Assembly (NCBI GenBank): GCA_025358645.1
Contig: JANYIW010000363.1
Location: 1-50,882, forward strand
Length of the DNA: 50,882 bases
Direction of reading: 5' to 3'
Source: Bacteroidales bacterium
Lineage (GTDB): Bacteria; Bacteroidota; Bacteroidia; Bacteroidales; VadinHA17
The translations under genes were made by a program, and so were the position numbers. The notes under the pieces are model-generated. The model was not told where the DNA came from. It ran no database searches and worked only from the letters and a program-made list of their open reading frames with translations. Positions 9,610 to 19,395 of the stretch are shown here, piece by piece; within the stretch, counting starts at the first letter, position 1; every line of letters begins with the position of its first letter.

Positions 9610-11262
9610 TTAATACCTTGCAACCAGCGGCATTCTTCTTCCCGCTCCGAATGCCTTTGAGGATATTCTTAAAACCGGAGGAGCCTGGTATCTTTTGTAC
9701 TCATTAAAGTCGATCATCCTGATAACTTTCAGAACGGTTTCCTTATCCCCACCTTCACTGATAATACGGCTGGCAGGTTTCTGTAATTCGATATACTGGT
9801 ATAAAATTGAATCAAGTATGTTGTAATCGGGAAGGGAATCAGTATCAAACTGGTCAGGTCTTAATTCTGCAGAAGGCAATTTTCTGATTATGTTTTCAGG
9901 AATGATCTGGCTGTCCCTGTTAATGAAATCCGCAAGCCTGTAAACATCAGTTTTATAGACGTCACCTATAACAGATAAACCACCGGCCATATCTCCGTAG
10001 AGAGTACCATATCCAACGGCAGCTTCGCTCTTATTAGATGTATTCAATACTATGCAACCGTATTTATTTGAGACAGCCATCAGCAGGATAGCCCTGACAC
10101 GCGCCTGGATATTTTCTTCTGTAACATCCGTACTCATCCCTTCGAAAACATTGGCAAGATCATCTTCGAAAGCATTGAATGGTTTCTCAATATTTATGAT
10201 ATCATACCGCACTCTGAGGGATTTGGCAAGGACTATAGCATCACTGACTGAATGTTCAGATGAATATCGTGAAGGCATAAGCAATGCTCTTACGTTTTCA
10301 TTCCCCAGAGCATCGACAGCAAGACAAAGGCAAATAGCAGAATCAATACCTCCCGAAAGACCGATAATACTGGTTTTTAAACCGGTTTTAGTAAAATAAT
10401 CATGTAGCCCGGTTACCAAAGCCTTGTAGATAAGAGAAATCGGGTCAGGTCTGGTATCTTTCCCGGAAATTGTACCTGACTTAATATCATCGAATGAGAA
10501 AGTCTCAACAGCTTCTTCGAAAAAAGGGAGATGATTAAATATCTCCCCATTTTCATTGACCAGGACAGAGGCTCCTTCAAATATAAGTTCTGTATTAGCG
10601 CCTGTCTGATTTACTGATATTACAGGTATCTTGTACTTTAAAGCTTTAGAGATGAAGATGTTCTTCTTAGCTTCAATTTTGGTATATGAAAATGGAGATG
10701 CCGCGATATTGATAATTATATCAGGATTTTGCCTGGCAAGCTCTTCCATTGGTGAGACTGTATAAAGTCTGGCCTTTTCGAATTCATTGTCGAAGGGCTG
10801 TTCATCCCAGAGATCTTCGCAAATTGTAATAGCGAGCCTTAACCCTTTAAATAAAAAAACTGAGAACTGTTTCTCTGGTTCAAAATACCTGTATTCATCA
10901 AAGATGTCATAAGTAGGAAGCAATGCTTTATTAACAGAAAAAATAACTTTTCCCTCCGATAAGAGCAAAGCTGAATTAAAGAGCTTTTTGCCTTCAGGTT
11001 TTTTATTAAGTGTAGGAGACCCCACGATAGCTGCGATTCCTGTGCATTCGCTGGCTATCTCCTGTACCGTCTGTTCACATTTTTCGATAAAATCAAGCCT
11101 GTCAAGAAGATCAAGTGGAGGATAACCGGGTATACAGAGTTCAGAGAAAATAATAAGATCCGATCCTGCTTCTTTTGCTTTTCTGATCGCCTTGCATATC
11201 AAGTCCTTATTACCGGAAAAATTGCCAATATGATAGTTTAGTTGTGCAACTGTGAAATTCAT
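9610..11262 (-). CDS. nadE: NAD+ synthase (glutamine-hydrolysing)
   Basis: Nitrilase-type amidase N-domain (ELCIPGYPPLDLL, CEDLWDE) plus synthetase domain (GLSGGIDSAICLCLAVDALG, NTSNKSEAAVGYGTLYGDMAGGLSVIGDVYKTDVYRLA). Start set at MNFTVAQL; the ORF track extends to 11289. Confidence 0.95.
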   Translation of the reverse strand: MNFTVAQLNYHIGNFSGNKDLICKAIRKAKEAGSDLIIFSELCIPGYPPLDLLDRLDFIEKCEQTVQEIASECTGIAAIVGSPTLNKKPEGKKLFNSALLLSEGKVIFSVNKALLPTYDIFDEYRYFEPEKQFSVFLFKGLRLAITICEDLWDEQPFDNEFEKARLYTVSPMEELARQNPDIIINIAASPFSYTKIEAKKNIFISKALKYKIPVISVNQTGANTELIFEGASVLVNENGEIFNHLPFFEEAVETFSFDDIKSGTISGKDTRPDPISLIYKALVTGLHDYFTKTGLKTSIIGLSGGIDSAICLCLAVDALGNENVRALLMPSRYSSEHSVSDAIVLAKSLRVRYDIINIEKPFNAFEDDLANVFEGMSTDVTEENIQARVRAILLMAVSNKYGCIVLNTSNKSEAAVGYGTLYGDMAGGLSVIGDVYKTDVYRLADFINRDSQIIPENIIRKLPSAELRPDQFDTDSLPDYNILDSILYQYIELQKPASRIISEGGDKETVLKVIRMIDFNEYKRYQAPPVLRISSKAFGAGRRMPLVARY

Positions 11263-11272
11263 CACTATTAAA

Positions 11273-11974
11273 TTAAAAATTAACACCAAACCTGAAGCTC
11301 AGTATCTTTTGCGACACCTTATCAGTTGGTTGATTTGCATTGTCTTTTGTAATGTCAAGGAAATTATTGTCAAAATCCAAACCAAAAACCAATGCTGTGT
11401 TACCCCCGAGTGAATATTCAATACCTGCAGTAATATGGTAGGAGAGGTTAAACATCCTTAATTGGTTTGCAGCGTTTTCCCCCGAAATGTTTAAAGAAGG
11501 AATGTCTGCTTTTCTGCCTATTACAATTTTAGGAACAAATCCCAGATCGGAAAAAAATGAGACGTAACCAATCTGGTTTGTCTGAAGCTTTAACCCGACA
11601 GGAAATGCCAGATATTGAATTTTATATACAACAGGGTTACCAGGTAAAACAGTTGATTTGAAGTTTGAAAAAACCAAAACAACTGTATCGCTGCTTACCA
11701 GTCTTCCTCCTGCATTCAGGAGACTGATACCAGTTGAAAATGAATAGTTTGATGAGAAATACTTATTGTATGTCAACCCAAAATTAAATCCAGGTCGTGC
11801 TCCCCTATTTTTGACTTCCTTAATATCGGTGGAAAACCAGCTTATAACAGGATCGGCATGTAGTCCAAAACTTATTTTTTGCTGGGCGTTAACCATTCCA
11901 GGAGGGACAATGGCTAATAGCAGAAAAAAAAGAATTTTAGCTAAATAGCTTTTATCGGATTTTAAGTTTTTCAT
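11273..11974 (-). CDS. Outer membrane beta-barrel protein (PorT/OMP_b-brl-like)
   Basis: Signal peptide ending ...VNAQQ, alternating beta-strand pattern, C-terminal FRFGVNF. Confidence 0.7.
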   Translation of the reverse strand: MKNLKSDKSYLAKILFFLLLAIVPPGMVNAQQKISFGLHADPVISWFSTDIKEVKNRGARPGFNFGLTYNKYFSSNYSFSTGISLLNAGGRLVSSDTVVLVFSNFKSTVLPGNPVVYKIQYLAFPVGLKLQTNQIGYVSFFSDLGFVPKIVIGRKADIPSLNISGENAANQLRMFNLSYHITAGIEYSLGGNTALVFGLDFDNNFLDITKDNANQPTDKVSQKILSFRFGVNF

Positions 11975-12146
11975 ATTAAATTATATGAGTATCATCAATA
12001 ATTGACAACATATCCTATCTTGCTCGAAAATCTCTTTTAATTATTCATGTAAAATTAACAAATAATAATAGAAGTTATCGTATCGTTTATTTTAGTAGTC
12101 TTGTAATGGGAAATGTATGTACTTTAGACTGCCTAAATAAAACATT

Positions 12147-13169
12147 ATGAGAAGCCTGGTTTTAACATTTATGCTTTTATTGTTGGTCGTTACTATGGCC
12201 ACATCTTGTAAAAAGAATCATTATAATGTCAACACATCATCAATCAAAGTAAATATTGAAATAAAGAGACTTGAGAAAGACCTTTTCACATTAAGCCCCA
12301 ATGAAGTTATATCTATGGTTCCTTCTCTTAAAAAGAAATATGATGGTTTTCTTCAGTTATTTAGTCTGGTGATAAATACAGGTGATATTAACGAGGCATC
12401 ATTTGGTGATTTACTTCTCCGGTTTTGCTCAGATAAGCAGAATACTGAAGTCTACGGACTGACGATGAAACAATTTCCTGACATCAAGTCAGTTGAAAAG
12501 GGGCTTACAGATGCCTTCCGCCATTATCTTTATTATTTCCCGGGGAGAAGGGTACCTGCTGTATTTACTTGTATTACAGGATTTAACAATAGTATCATCA
12601 CAGGAGACTCATTGCTTGGTATAGGTCTTGACAGATATCTCGGAGCCGGATGTGAATATTATCCGAGGCTTAATATTTACAAATATATTGCTGCCAGGAT
12701 GACTGATGAGAATATTGTCCCGGACTGTATTTATGGCTGGGGCGCTTCAGAGTGGGATTTTTCAACACTTAAATACCCGGTTGATAATGTTTTGTCAGAG
12801 ATTATCCACGACGGTAAACTTAAATACTTTGAAAAGTGTATGTTACCTGAAACCTCCGATGAAATTATCTTCGGTTTCACCCCTGATCAGATGAAATTCT
12901 GCAGGAACAATGAATCCCAGATGTGGCAGTATCTGGTTGAGAACAATCTACTTTTCAGCAGTGATCAGTTTAATATAAGAAAACTTGTAGGGGAAGCTCC
13001 TTTTACAGGTTATTTTACGAAGGATTCACCCGGTCGGGCAGCTGTCTGGCTGGGTTTCCGGATTGTCGAATCATATATGATGAATAATTCCGGAATAAAA
13101 GTTGAGGAGATGGTTACTAATACAGATGTTCAGAGCATTCTTGAAAAGGCTAAGTATAACCCCAGGTAG
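12147..13169 (+). CDS. gldB: Gliding motility lipoprotein GldB-like
   Basis: Lipobox ATSCKK; KYDGFLQLF, DSLLGIGLDRYLGAGCEYYP, MLPETSDEIIFGFTPDQMKFCRNNESQMWQYLVENNLLFSSD, SPGRAAVWLGFRIVESYM match remembered GldB motifs. Near nadE, as is common in Bacteroidota. Confidence 0.82.
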   Translation: MRSLVLTFMLLLLVVTMATSCKKNHYNVNTSSIKVNIEIKRLEKDLFTLSPNEVISMVPSLKKKYDGFLQLFSLVINTGDINEASFGDLLLRFCSDKQNTEVYGLTMKQFPDIKSVEKGLTDAFRHYLYYFPGRRVPAVFTCITGFNNSIITGDSLLGIGLDRYLGAGCEYYPRLNIYKYIAARMTDENIVPDCIYGWGASEWDFSTLKYPVDNVLSEIIHDGKLKYFEKCMLPETSDEIIFGFTPDQMKFCRNNESQMWQYLVENNLLFSSDQFNIRKLVGEAPFTGYFTKDSPGRAAVWLGFRIVESYMMNNSGIKVEEMVTNTDVQSILEKAKYNPR

Positions 13170-13179
13170 AAAATGAATA

Positions 13180-13201
13180 GGGACATGCCATGGCATGTCC
13201 C
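13180..13201. terminator. Perfect 22-bp palindrome between convergent genes, possible bidirectional terminator
   Basis: GGGACATGCCA/TGGCATGTCCC directly after the gldB-like stop and before the end of the minus-strand ferredoxin gene. Confidence 0.5.
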
Positions 13202-13226
13202 TTGTCCAATTTCCTATATTGAAATA

Positions 13227-13394
13227 CTATGCAGGATGAATAGCCTCAACAGGGCATACATCAGCACAGGCACCACAGTCAGTGCAAACATCAGGATTAA
13301 TTTTATAGATGTCGCCTTCTGATATTGCTTCAACAGGACATTCATCAATGCATGTTCCGCAAGCAGTGCAATCATCGTTAATTTTGTAAGCCAT
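13227..13394 (-). CDS. 2x[4Fe-4S] ferredoxin, 55 aa (absent from the ORF track)
   Basis: Own translation: MAYKINDDCTACGTCIDECPVEAISEGDIYKINPDVCTDCGACADVCPVEAIHPA*. Two complete CxxCxxCxxxCP motifs. Confidence 0.95.
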   Translation of the reverse strand: MAYKINDDCTACGTCIDECPVEAISEGDIYKINPDVCTDCGACADVCPVEAIHPA

Positions 13395-13484
13395 TTCGAT
13401 TATTTTTTTATTAATTAATTACCATTAATGCACAAAATTACCTTAATTTTTTTAATTGGGAAAGAAACATGCTATATATATCGT

Positions 13485-14702
13485 TTAATATTCCTTTACC
13501 GGTAAGTCTGAATTCAGTAAAAAATTATACACAAGCCAACTAAGGTTTGCAACGCCAGTCACGAGTCCATTCTCATCAATGTCAAAATCAGAGGTATGCA
13601 GCTTCAGCATTTCTGTCCCCTTCTTCTTAATCCCTATCCTGTAATAGAGTGAAGGGGCTATTCCCGAATAGAATGAAAAATCGTCTGAACTCATCCGGAT
13701 ATCAAATGTTTCAATGTTGCTTTTTCCAAGAAGCGCCTCACTGAATTCAATTGCTCTTGAAGTGAGGTTTTCATCGTTAACCAATACGGGGTATCCATCT
13801 ACAATATTCACATCAATGCTTACTCCGAACTCTTTTTCTGTTTCAGCAGATACCAGTCTGACCAGGGCAAGACCTTCGGCTCTCCACTTTTCATCAAACG
13901 TTCTGAAGGTTCCTGAAATATAGACTTTCTCCGGAATAATATTTGTAGCTCCTTCACCCGATATTCTGCCAATTCCGAGAACAGTCGGTATCCCCTTGAC
14001 AGACTGTTGTTCTGACATCCTGTTTTTAAGTCTTATAACAAGATGAGAGGCAATATATATTTGATCGGTTGTTAACCCGGGCAGGGCCGCATGACCTCCT
14101 TTACCGGTTATTGTAATGTAGATTTCATCACAGGAAGCCATATAGCGGCCGGCCTTATAGCCCACTTTCCCGGTCTCAAGTTCAGGAAGAATATGTTGGG
14201 CGATTACAAGATCCGGTTTTGGATTCCTGAGTTCTCCGGATTCAATTACAAGTTTGGCGCCTCCGGGCGATTTCTCTTCCCCGGGTTGAAAAATCAGAAG
14301 GATAGTCCCTCCAAACTGGTCTCTGATGCTATAGAGTAATTTTGATGTCCCCATTAACATGGCTATATGAGCATCGTGTCCACATGCATGCATCTTACCG
14401 GCATTGAGGCTGGAATATTCAGTTTTATTTCTCTCAGTAATTGGTAAAGCATCCATTTCGGCTCTTAGGGCAATAACTTTTCCGCCCTTCGCTTTTCCTT
14501 CGATAGTTCCTATTATTCCCGTACCGGCTATTCCTTTTCTAAAGCTGATCCCGTTTTTCTCCAACCAGTTACAAATGTACAGTGACGTTTCTGTCTCTTC
14601 ATAAGAAAGCTCAGGATGTCTGTGAAAATGCCTGCGAAGTTGAATTACTTCCTCTTTTAGATCAGCAGATTTTACAAGGATATCTTCTTTAATTCCCGGC
14701 AT
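13485..14702 (-). CDS. M20 family amidohydrolase/peptidase
   Basis: LRRHFHRHPELSYEE, HACGHDAHIAMLMG, FQPGEEKSPGGAKLVIESG, ITGKGGHAALPG. Confidence 0.93.
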   Translation of the reverse strand: MPGIKEDILVKSADLKEEVIQLRRHFHRHPELSYEETETSLYICNWLEKNGISFRKGIAGTGIIGTIEGKAKGGKVIALRAEMDALPITERNKTEYSSLNAGKMHACGHDAHIAMLMGTSKLLYSIRDQFGGTILLIFQPGEEKSPGGAKLVIESGELRNPKPDLVIAQHILPELETGKVGYKAGRYMASCDEIYITITGKGGHAALPGLTTDQIYIASHLVIRLKNRMSEQQSVKGIPTVLGIGRISGEGATNIIPEKVYISGTFRTFDEKWRAEGLALVRLVSAETEKEFGVSIDVNIVDGYPVLVNDENLTSRAIEFSEALLGKSNIETFDIRMSSDDFSFYSGIAPSLYYRIGIKKKGTEMLKLHTSDFDIDENGLVTGVANLSWLVYNFLLNSDLPVKEY

Positions 14703-14726
14703 AGCTAAATATTTTAAATGAGGTAG

Positions 14727-17700
14727 TTAAAAATCGAGACTGAATGACAAATAGAAAATTCTGGGAAGTACATATTTGTTCTCTATACCCCAGGCCCAGT
14801 CAGCCCTTACAAAATACCCAAAAATCTGAGCTCTGAGTCCGGCGCCAATACCTTCTACGATTGGATCTCTGTTGGAATCAAGTGTTACTGCTACCGGGCC
14901 ATTCGTAATTTTTTGGATGTCGTAACCATTTTTCCCCGACCAGGGCGATTTCCCCGACCAGGCTGTTCCAATGTCACCAAAACCGACGATCTGCAGACTG
15001 TTGAGAAAACTGGAGCGAAGGGGATGACCAGCTAAATATCTGACTACCGGCCATCTTATTTCACTGTTTATAAGGGCAAAACTATTACCGTTTCTTATGT
15101 TCTGTGAAAAACCCCTCATGTTGGTTGCAAGTGTCTGAAAACCATAATTTACATTAGGAGTTACCGGAATGGTATTATCGAACATTGGAATTTTATTAAA
15201 CAAATATCCCATCCAGTTATCAACACCGCCCAGATAGTATAACAGTTTGGTCGGGCCAAAGGATGTACTTGCTGCAAATCTGTTAGCCCAGATAAGCTCT
15301 CTGTGTATCCTGATATATTTTCTGAAATCGATACCAAGAACCACCATATCGGATTTTTTCCTGGTAAGCTCTTTATAATATTCGCCGAAGATCTTGAACC
15401 GTGTACCGAAGTAAATATTAATACTTCTCTTGCGCGTATTATCATATATTACTTCTCCTTTGAGGCTTGCCCATTGCTGTGTAATGCTTTTATAGTTGAG
15501 AGTGGCTATGTCTGTGGACAGATAGATATGCCTGTCGTACCGGTATGAGATAGTCCCCTTAAGAGCTAAAACAGGATTAATGGGTTTAGAAAGCGAAAAA
15601 TATATATTCTGGCTATGCGTTTTGAAAAGACTTGAATCATCCTGACTGAAATAAGTTTGCCTGTGGTAAATTAACTGCTTATCAAATTTCCCTTTAAGGT
15701 CCTCAAGACTGAGTAAGTATTCATTACTGTCAAAATTTCCGGAGAATCTGAACGCGCCTGTTATCCTAAAATCCTCGAATAAATCTACTGTTCCGATCTT
15801 GGTCAGAAGGTTAATTCCAGGATTAAAATAGGGAGCTCCTCCGCTATATACCTGGTAAGAATTATTAAGGAAACTAAAATCGATCTGGGTAGCAATGAAA
15901 TTATTATAGAAGGATGTCTCATAAATTCTTATCAGCGGAAGATTAATCTGGCCTGTATCAAGTTTGATGTCCATATATTTTTTCCGCCATAATTGATTAT
16001 AGTAGTTTTGTTTCTCTTTTTCAAATATATAATGATTTATGTCAATGGGTTCGTTCTTGATATAGTACTCATAAAGTGGTTTGGTAAGAGTGTCCCTTCT
16101 TTTCTTATCTTCAGCGACCAGCCACTGTCTCAACTGTTCTATGCTGTCCGCTTTATGAAAATACTGATTTTTCTCATTCCTTAATTTACTATTTACAATC
16201 TCCCCGGGTGGTATTGGATCTGACTTGCTCAGGAGTCCGCTTCTTAAATTGTATTTCCTCTTACTGAAAATTACTTCACCATATAAGTCTGTTCCGTTCA
16301 TAACAGACTGGTTCATAATATTCCTGTCATAATTAGTTGTAGGCTGAGAATTAATATAATATCTGTAATGAGCTGTTGTATCGATAAAACTGATTGAACT
16401 GTCGAATTTAGCTATGTACCTGTTAAATATCCCGTTCTGGTCTCCAATATATGTAAATTTATTTTTTGCTATTTCAACCGATTGAAACCTGTTGGCATAT
16501 TTACCCTCAGAAAGCCTTACCAGAAGATTGGTTTTTTTTGCGAGGTTGTAAGTAAAAAGATCAAACGTCTGAGATACTTTTTCAAAAGGGCTTGCTGTAT
16601 TTGTAAGCGTATCGGTTAATCTGTTTGATGAAAAAATTATTTCGTCCGGAGAATCTTTCATGAACGAAGGATTAAGATCATCTGCTATATCTCTGGTGAT
16701 CTGCTCATTGGTTCCAGAGGCAATAGTATGAATGTATAAGTCTGTAATTCCATTTTTTACAGCTGAAAAGATAAGCCGTGAACCTTCAGGAGAATATGAA
16801 AAATCAAGAATCTTATCAAAATAAAGAAGGATTCTTTTTTCGGTTGTTTTTTCATTGATCCTGTAAAAATACATCTCCAGGTCAGATTTTTCATCATTTA
16901 TCAAAGTCAGAATTTTTCCACTCGGGTGCCAGGCTATTACAGGGTAGGTCTTATCAAGAATTTGTTCGAATTTCGGCTCTTTCCTGAATATTATTTTTCT
17001 TTTGCCTGTTGCCTGGTTGTATAGCCAGACCCGTTTCCTGCCCCAATCGTTGGTTACATAAGCAATATAATCTCCGCCGGGACTGACTTTTACCTGCTGG
17101 TAGATCTGCTCTTTTTTTGATTTTAATTTAGTATTTGCATCTTCAGACGGGATGTTTTTATCAGTAGAAAATTCCTCAGAATAATAACTTTTCCATTCCT
17201 TCAGCAGGTTTTTGAGCTTATTCCCTGTGACATAAAGGAAACCATCATCAATGTTTTTATAAATTTTTGTAAGGTAGATAATATTTGGAATCAGCGCATC
17301 ACCGTATTTTTTACCTATGAATCTCCAGAAAGACTGACCTGCATCTATCGCGTCATCATATTCAAGATGATTGATTTTTTTGAATTTTCCCGATTTGAAT
17401 CCATCCTTCACCCTGTTTTCCGCCTCATAGTCCCATCCGCGTCCCACATAACGTACAAGCCCTTTAATGTACCAGTCCGGCATATAGATCAATGAGGAGC
17501 TTGATATCCTGTCTTTTAAATCGGCATTGTATAATAATTCATTGATTATCACTTCAGTAATTGAAGCTTCGATCTGACGTTGATATGCCTCATGGTCGCC
17601 GTCATAATAAAGCATTACTTTATTCTTAATAATCCTGTTGAAGCCACCAGTGTTATAACTGTCCTCATCAAAAGTAACGAGTCCGATATTAGATTGTTTG

Positions 17701-18017
17701 TATTCGGAATTTTTATTGAAGATGATGAATATCATTCTTTTCTCAAGCGTGTAATCGAAAAAATCCTCCACTTCAGCGAGCTTTTTCGTCGCGTAATCTG
17801 CTGTGAACTGTGCCAGATCTCTTCCATACTCATTAAAATAGCAATCAAAATCGTTGAATCTGTAGTACTGCCAGTAGAAATCGGTGTACTGAACTTTGTT
17901 TTTGCCAAAAGGCATCTGAAGGCCATTATAAAACTGACCACTTGCATTTGAATATAAAATGCAGGTAATAAGGATGATAATCAGTTTTCTGATATTTCTT
18001 TTTTCCACGGCTTTCAT
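14727..18017 (-). CDS. Large outer-membrane fusion: peptidase_MA-like N-domain, TolB/PD40 beta-propeller, BamA-like C-terminal barrel
   Basis: PD40-like repeats (SPGGDYIAYVTND, HPSGKILTLIND, SPEGSRLIFSA, DDLNPSFMKDSPDEIIFSSNR); C-terminal barrel with GFGDIGTAWSG and terminal ...FYLSFSLDF. Confidence 0.78.
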   Translation of the reverse strand: MKAVEKRNIRKLIIILITCILYSNASGQFYNGLQMPFGKNKVQYTDFYWQYYRFNDFDCYFNEYGRDLAQFTADYATKKLAEVEDFFDYTLEKRMIFIIFNKNSEYKQSNIGLVTFDEDSYNTGGFNRIIKNKVMLYYDGDHEAYQRQIEASITEVIINELLYNADLKDRISSSSLIYMPDWYIKGLVRYVGRGWDYEAENRVKDGFKSGKFKKINHLEYDDAIDAGQSFWRFIGKKYGDALIPNIIYLTKIYKNIDDGFLYVTGNKLKNLLKEWKSYYSEEFSTDKNIPSEDANTKLKSKKEQIYQQVKVSPGGDYIAYVTNDWGRKRVWLYNQATGKRKIIFRKEPKFEQILDKTYPVIAWHPSGKILTLINDEKSDLEMYFYRINEKTTEKRILLYFDKILDFSYSPEGSRLIFSAVKNGITDLYIHTIASGTNEQITRDIADDLNPSFMKDSPDEIIFSSNRLTDTLTNTASPFEKVSQTFDLFTYNLAKKTNLLVRLSEGKYANRFQSVEIAKNKFTYIGDQNGIFNRYIAKFDSSISFIDTTAHYRYYINSQPTTNYDRNIMNQSVMNGTDLYGEVIFSKRKYNLRSGLLSKSDPIPPGEIVNSKLRNEKNQYFHKADSIEQLRQWLVAEDKKRRDTLTKPLYEYYIKNEPIDINHYIFEKEKQNYYNQLWRKKYMDIKLDTGQINLPLIRIYETSFYNNFIATQIDFSFLNNSYQVYSGGAPYFNPGINLLTKIGTVDLFEDFRITGAFRFSGNFDSNEYLLSLEDLKGKFDKQLIYHRQTYFSQDDSSLFKTHSQNIYFSLSKPINPVLALKGTISYRYDRHIYLSTDIATLNYKSITQQWASLKGEVIYDNTRKRSINIYFGTRFKIFGEYYKELTRKKSDMVVLGIDFRKYIRIHRELIWANRFAASTSFGPTKLLYYLGGVDNWMGYLFNKIPMFDNTIPVTPNVNYGFQTLATNMRGFSQNIRNGNSFALINSEIRWPVVRYLAGHPLRSSFLNSLQIVGFGDIGTAWSGKSPWSGKNGYDIQKITNGPVAVTLDSNRDPIVEGIGAGLRAQIFGYFVRADWAWGIENKYVLPRIFYLSFSLDF

Positions 18018-18237
18018 TAAGTAACCAAATCTTTAATAAACAAAATATGTTCCAAAGAATCCTGGTTAAACAGCAAAACTAATGATTATCTGTTTTAAAC
18101 TATCTAAAAATCTTAAACTTTATTATTTTTACATCACTTTCTATAGGTTCAACGTTTGCGGCCCGATTTTTGAATAGTCGCATGCAACCAATTGGTTTCA
18201 GAAGTTGTTATATAAAGGAATTTGAATTTGCAATCTA

Positions 18238-18245
18238 TATATTTG
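18238..18245 (+). promoter_or_regulatory. Candidate Bacteroidota -7 element (TAnnTTTG) upstream of the DUF1573 gene
   Basis: TATATTTG 47 bp upstream of the start codon; no convincing -33 element at the right spacing. Confidence 0.35.
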
Positions 18246-18291
18246 TAAAAAAAATTACTATAATTATTCAAATATTAAAATACAGATTTAT

Positions 18292-19392
18292 ATGAAACAA
18301 TTATTCTTTATTTTTTCTATGCTGATTTTGGGAGTTACCGCAAAATCGCAGATAGCATCAACGAAGATGCAACTTTCCACTACAGAACATGATTTTGGTA
18401 CCTTTAAAGAAGAGGCAGGAAGACAGACCTTTGACTTTATTGTGACTAATACAGGAACTGAACCTTTGATAATTCAAAATGTTCAGGCGTCATGTGGATG
18501 TACAACACCAGAGTGGACAAAACAGCCAATTCCTGCAGGCGCTAAAGGTAAGGTTACTGCAATTTATGATCCAAAGGACAGGCCGGGACAATTCAACAAG
18601 ACGCTTTCGGTGTATACAAATGCAAAACCTGAAGTTGTCGTTCTTGTAATTAAAGGAGAAGTCGTCGCTCATGAGAAGACTGTGGAAGAGTTATTTACAT
18701 TCCCGGCTGGAGCAATCAGGTTCGAGAGTAATCATCTTGCATTTACCAATGTTAAAAAAACTGAAAAAAAGATGAGGGTGATGCAGTTGATTAATACATC
18801 TGCTTCGCCAGTTAAACTTGAATTTGATGGGTTACCTCCTCATCTGACTCTTAAATCTAATCCTGAAACCCTTAAACCCGGACAAAAAGGAATGGTTGAA
18901 GGAACTTATGATGCTAATAAAAATGCAGGGTGGGGTAATGTCAGTGATATGATAAAAATTAAACTGAATGGAATAGTCCAGGAGAATGTGTATTATTATG
19001 TTTCAGCAAACCTCGTTGAAGATTTTTCTTCTCTTTCAAAGGAAGAACTGGAAAACGCTCCGGTTTTCAAAGTTGAATCTACAACTGTTGACCTCGGTAA
19101 AATAAAAGGCGCTACCCAAAACGAAGTTGCATTCAAATTTACGAATAATGGCAAAAGCGACCTGTTGATCAGGTTTATCAGATCCACTTGTGGTTGTACT
19201 GCCGTCCAGCAGGGAAATCAGAATGTAGGGATCAAACCAGGCGAGTCAAGTACTATTAAAGCAGTATTTAACTCAGGTACCTATTCGGGAAAAGTTACAA
19301 AGGCAATCTATGTTTATACAAATGATCCCAAGAATTCAGAACTTGTGCTGATGCTTACAGCCGATGTTGAACAACCAGCAGCGGTAAAATAA
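18292..19392 (+). CDS. DUF1573 domain protein (two tandem domains)
   Basis: Two copies of the T/S-CGCT-containing motif (VQASCGCTTPEW and IRSTCGCTAVQQ) in Ig-like contexts; signal peptide. Confidence 0.88.
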   Translation: MKQLFFIFSMLILGVTAKSQIASTKMQLSTTEHDFGTFKEEAGRQTFDFIVTNTGTEPLIIQNVQASCGCTTPEWTKQPIPAGAKGKVTAIYDPKDRPGQFNKTLSVYTNAKPEVVVLVIKGEVVAHEKTVEELFTFPAGAIRFESNHLAFTNVKKTEKKMRVMQLINTSASPVKLEFDGLPPHLTLKSNPETLKPGQKGMVEGTYDANKNAGWGNVSDMIKIKLNGIVQENVYYYVSANLVEDFSSLSKEELENAPVFKVESTTVDLGKIKGATQNEVAFKFTNNGKSDLLIRFIRSTCGCTAVQQGNQNVGIKPGESSTIKAVFNSGTYSGKVTKAIYVYTNDPKNSELVLMLTADVEQPAAVK

Positions 19393-19395
19393 TTA

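Noticed and set aside
10052-10399. 115-aa plus-strand ORF inside nadE
   Set aside because: Antisense to the conserved NAD synthetase domain; composition looks like a reverse-frame artefact.
17580-17951. 123-aa plus-strand ORF inside the TolB/BamA-like gene
   Set aside because: Antisense shadow ORF without a family match.
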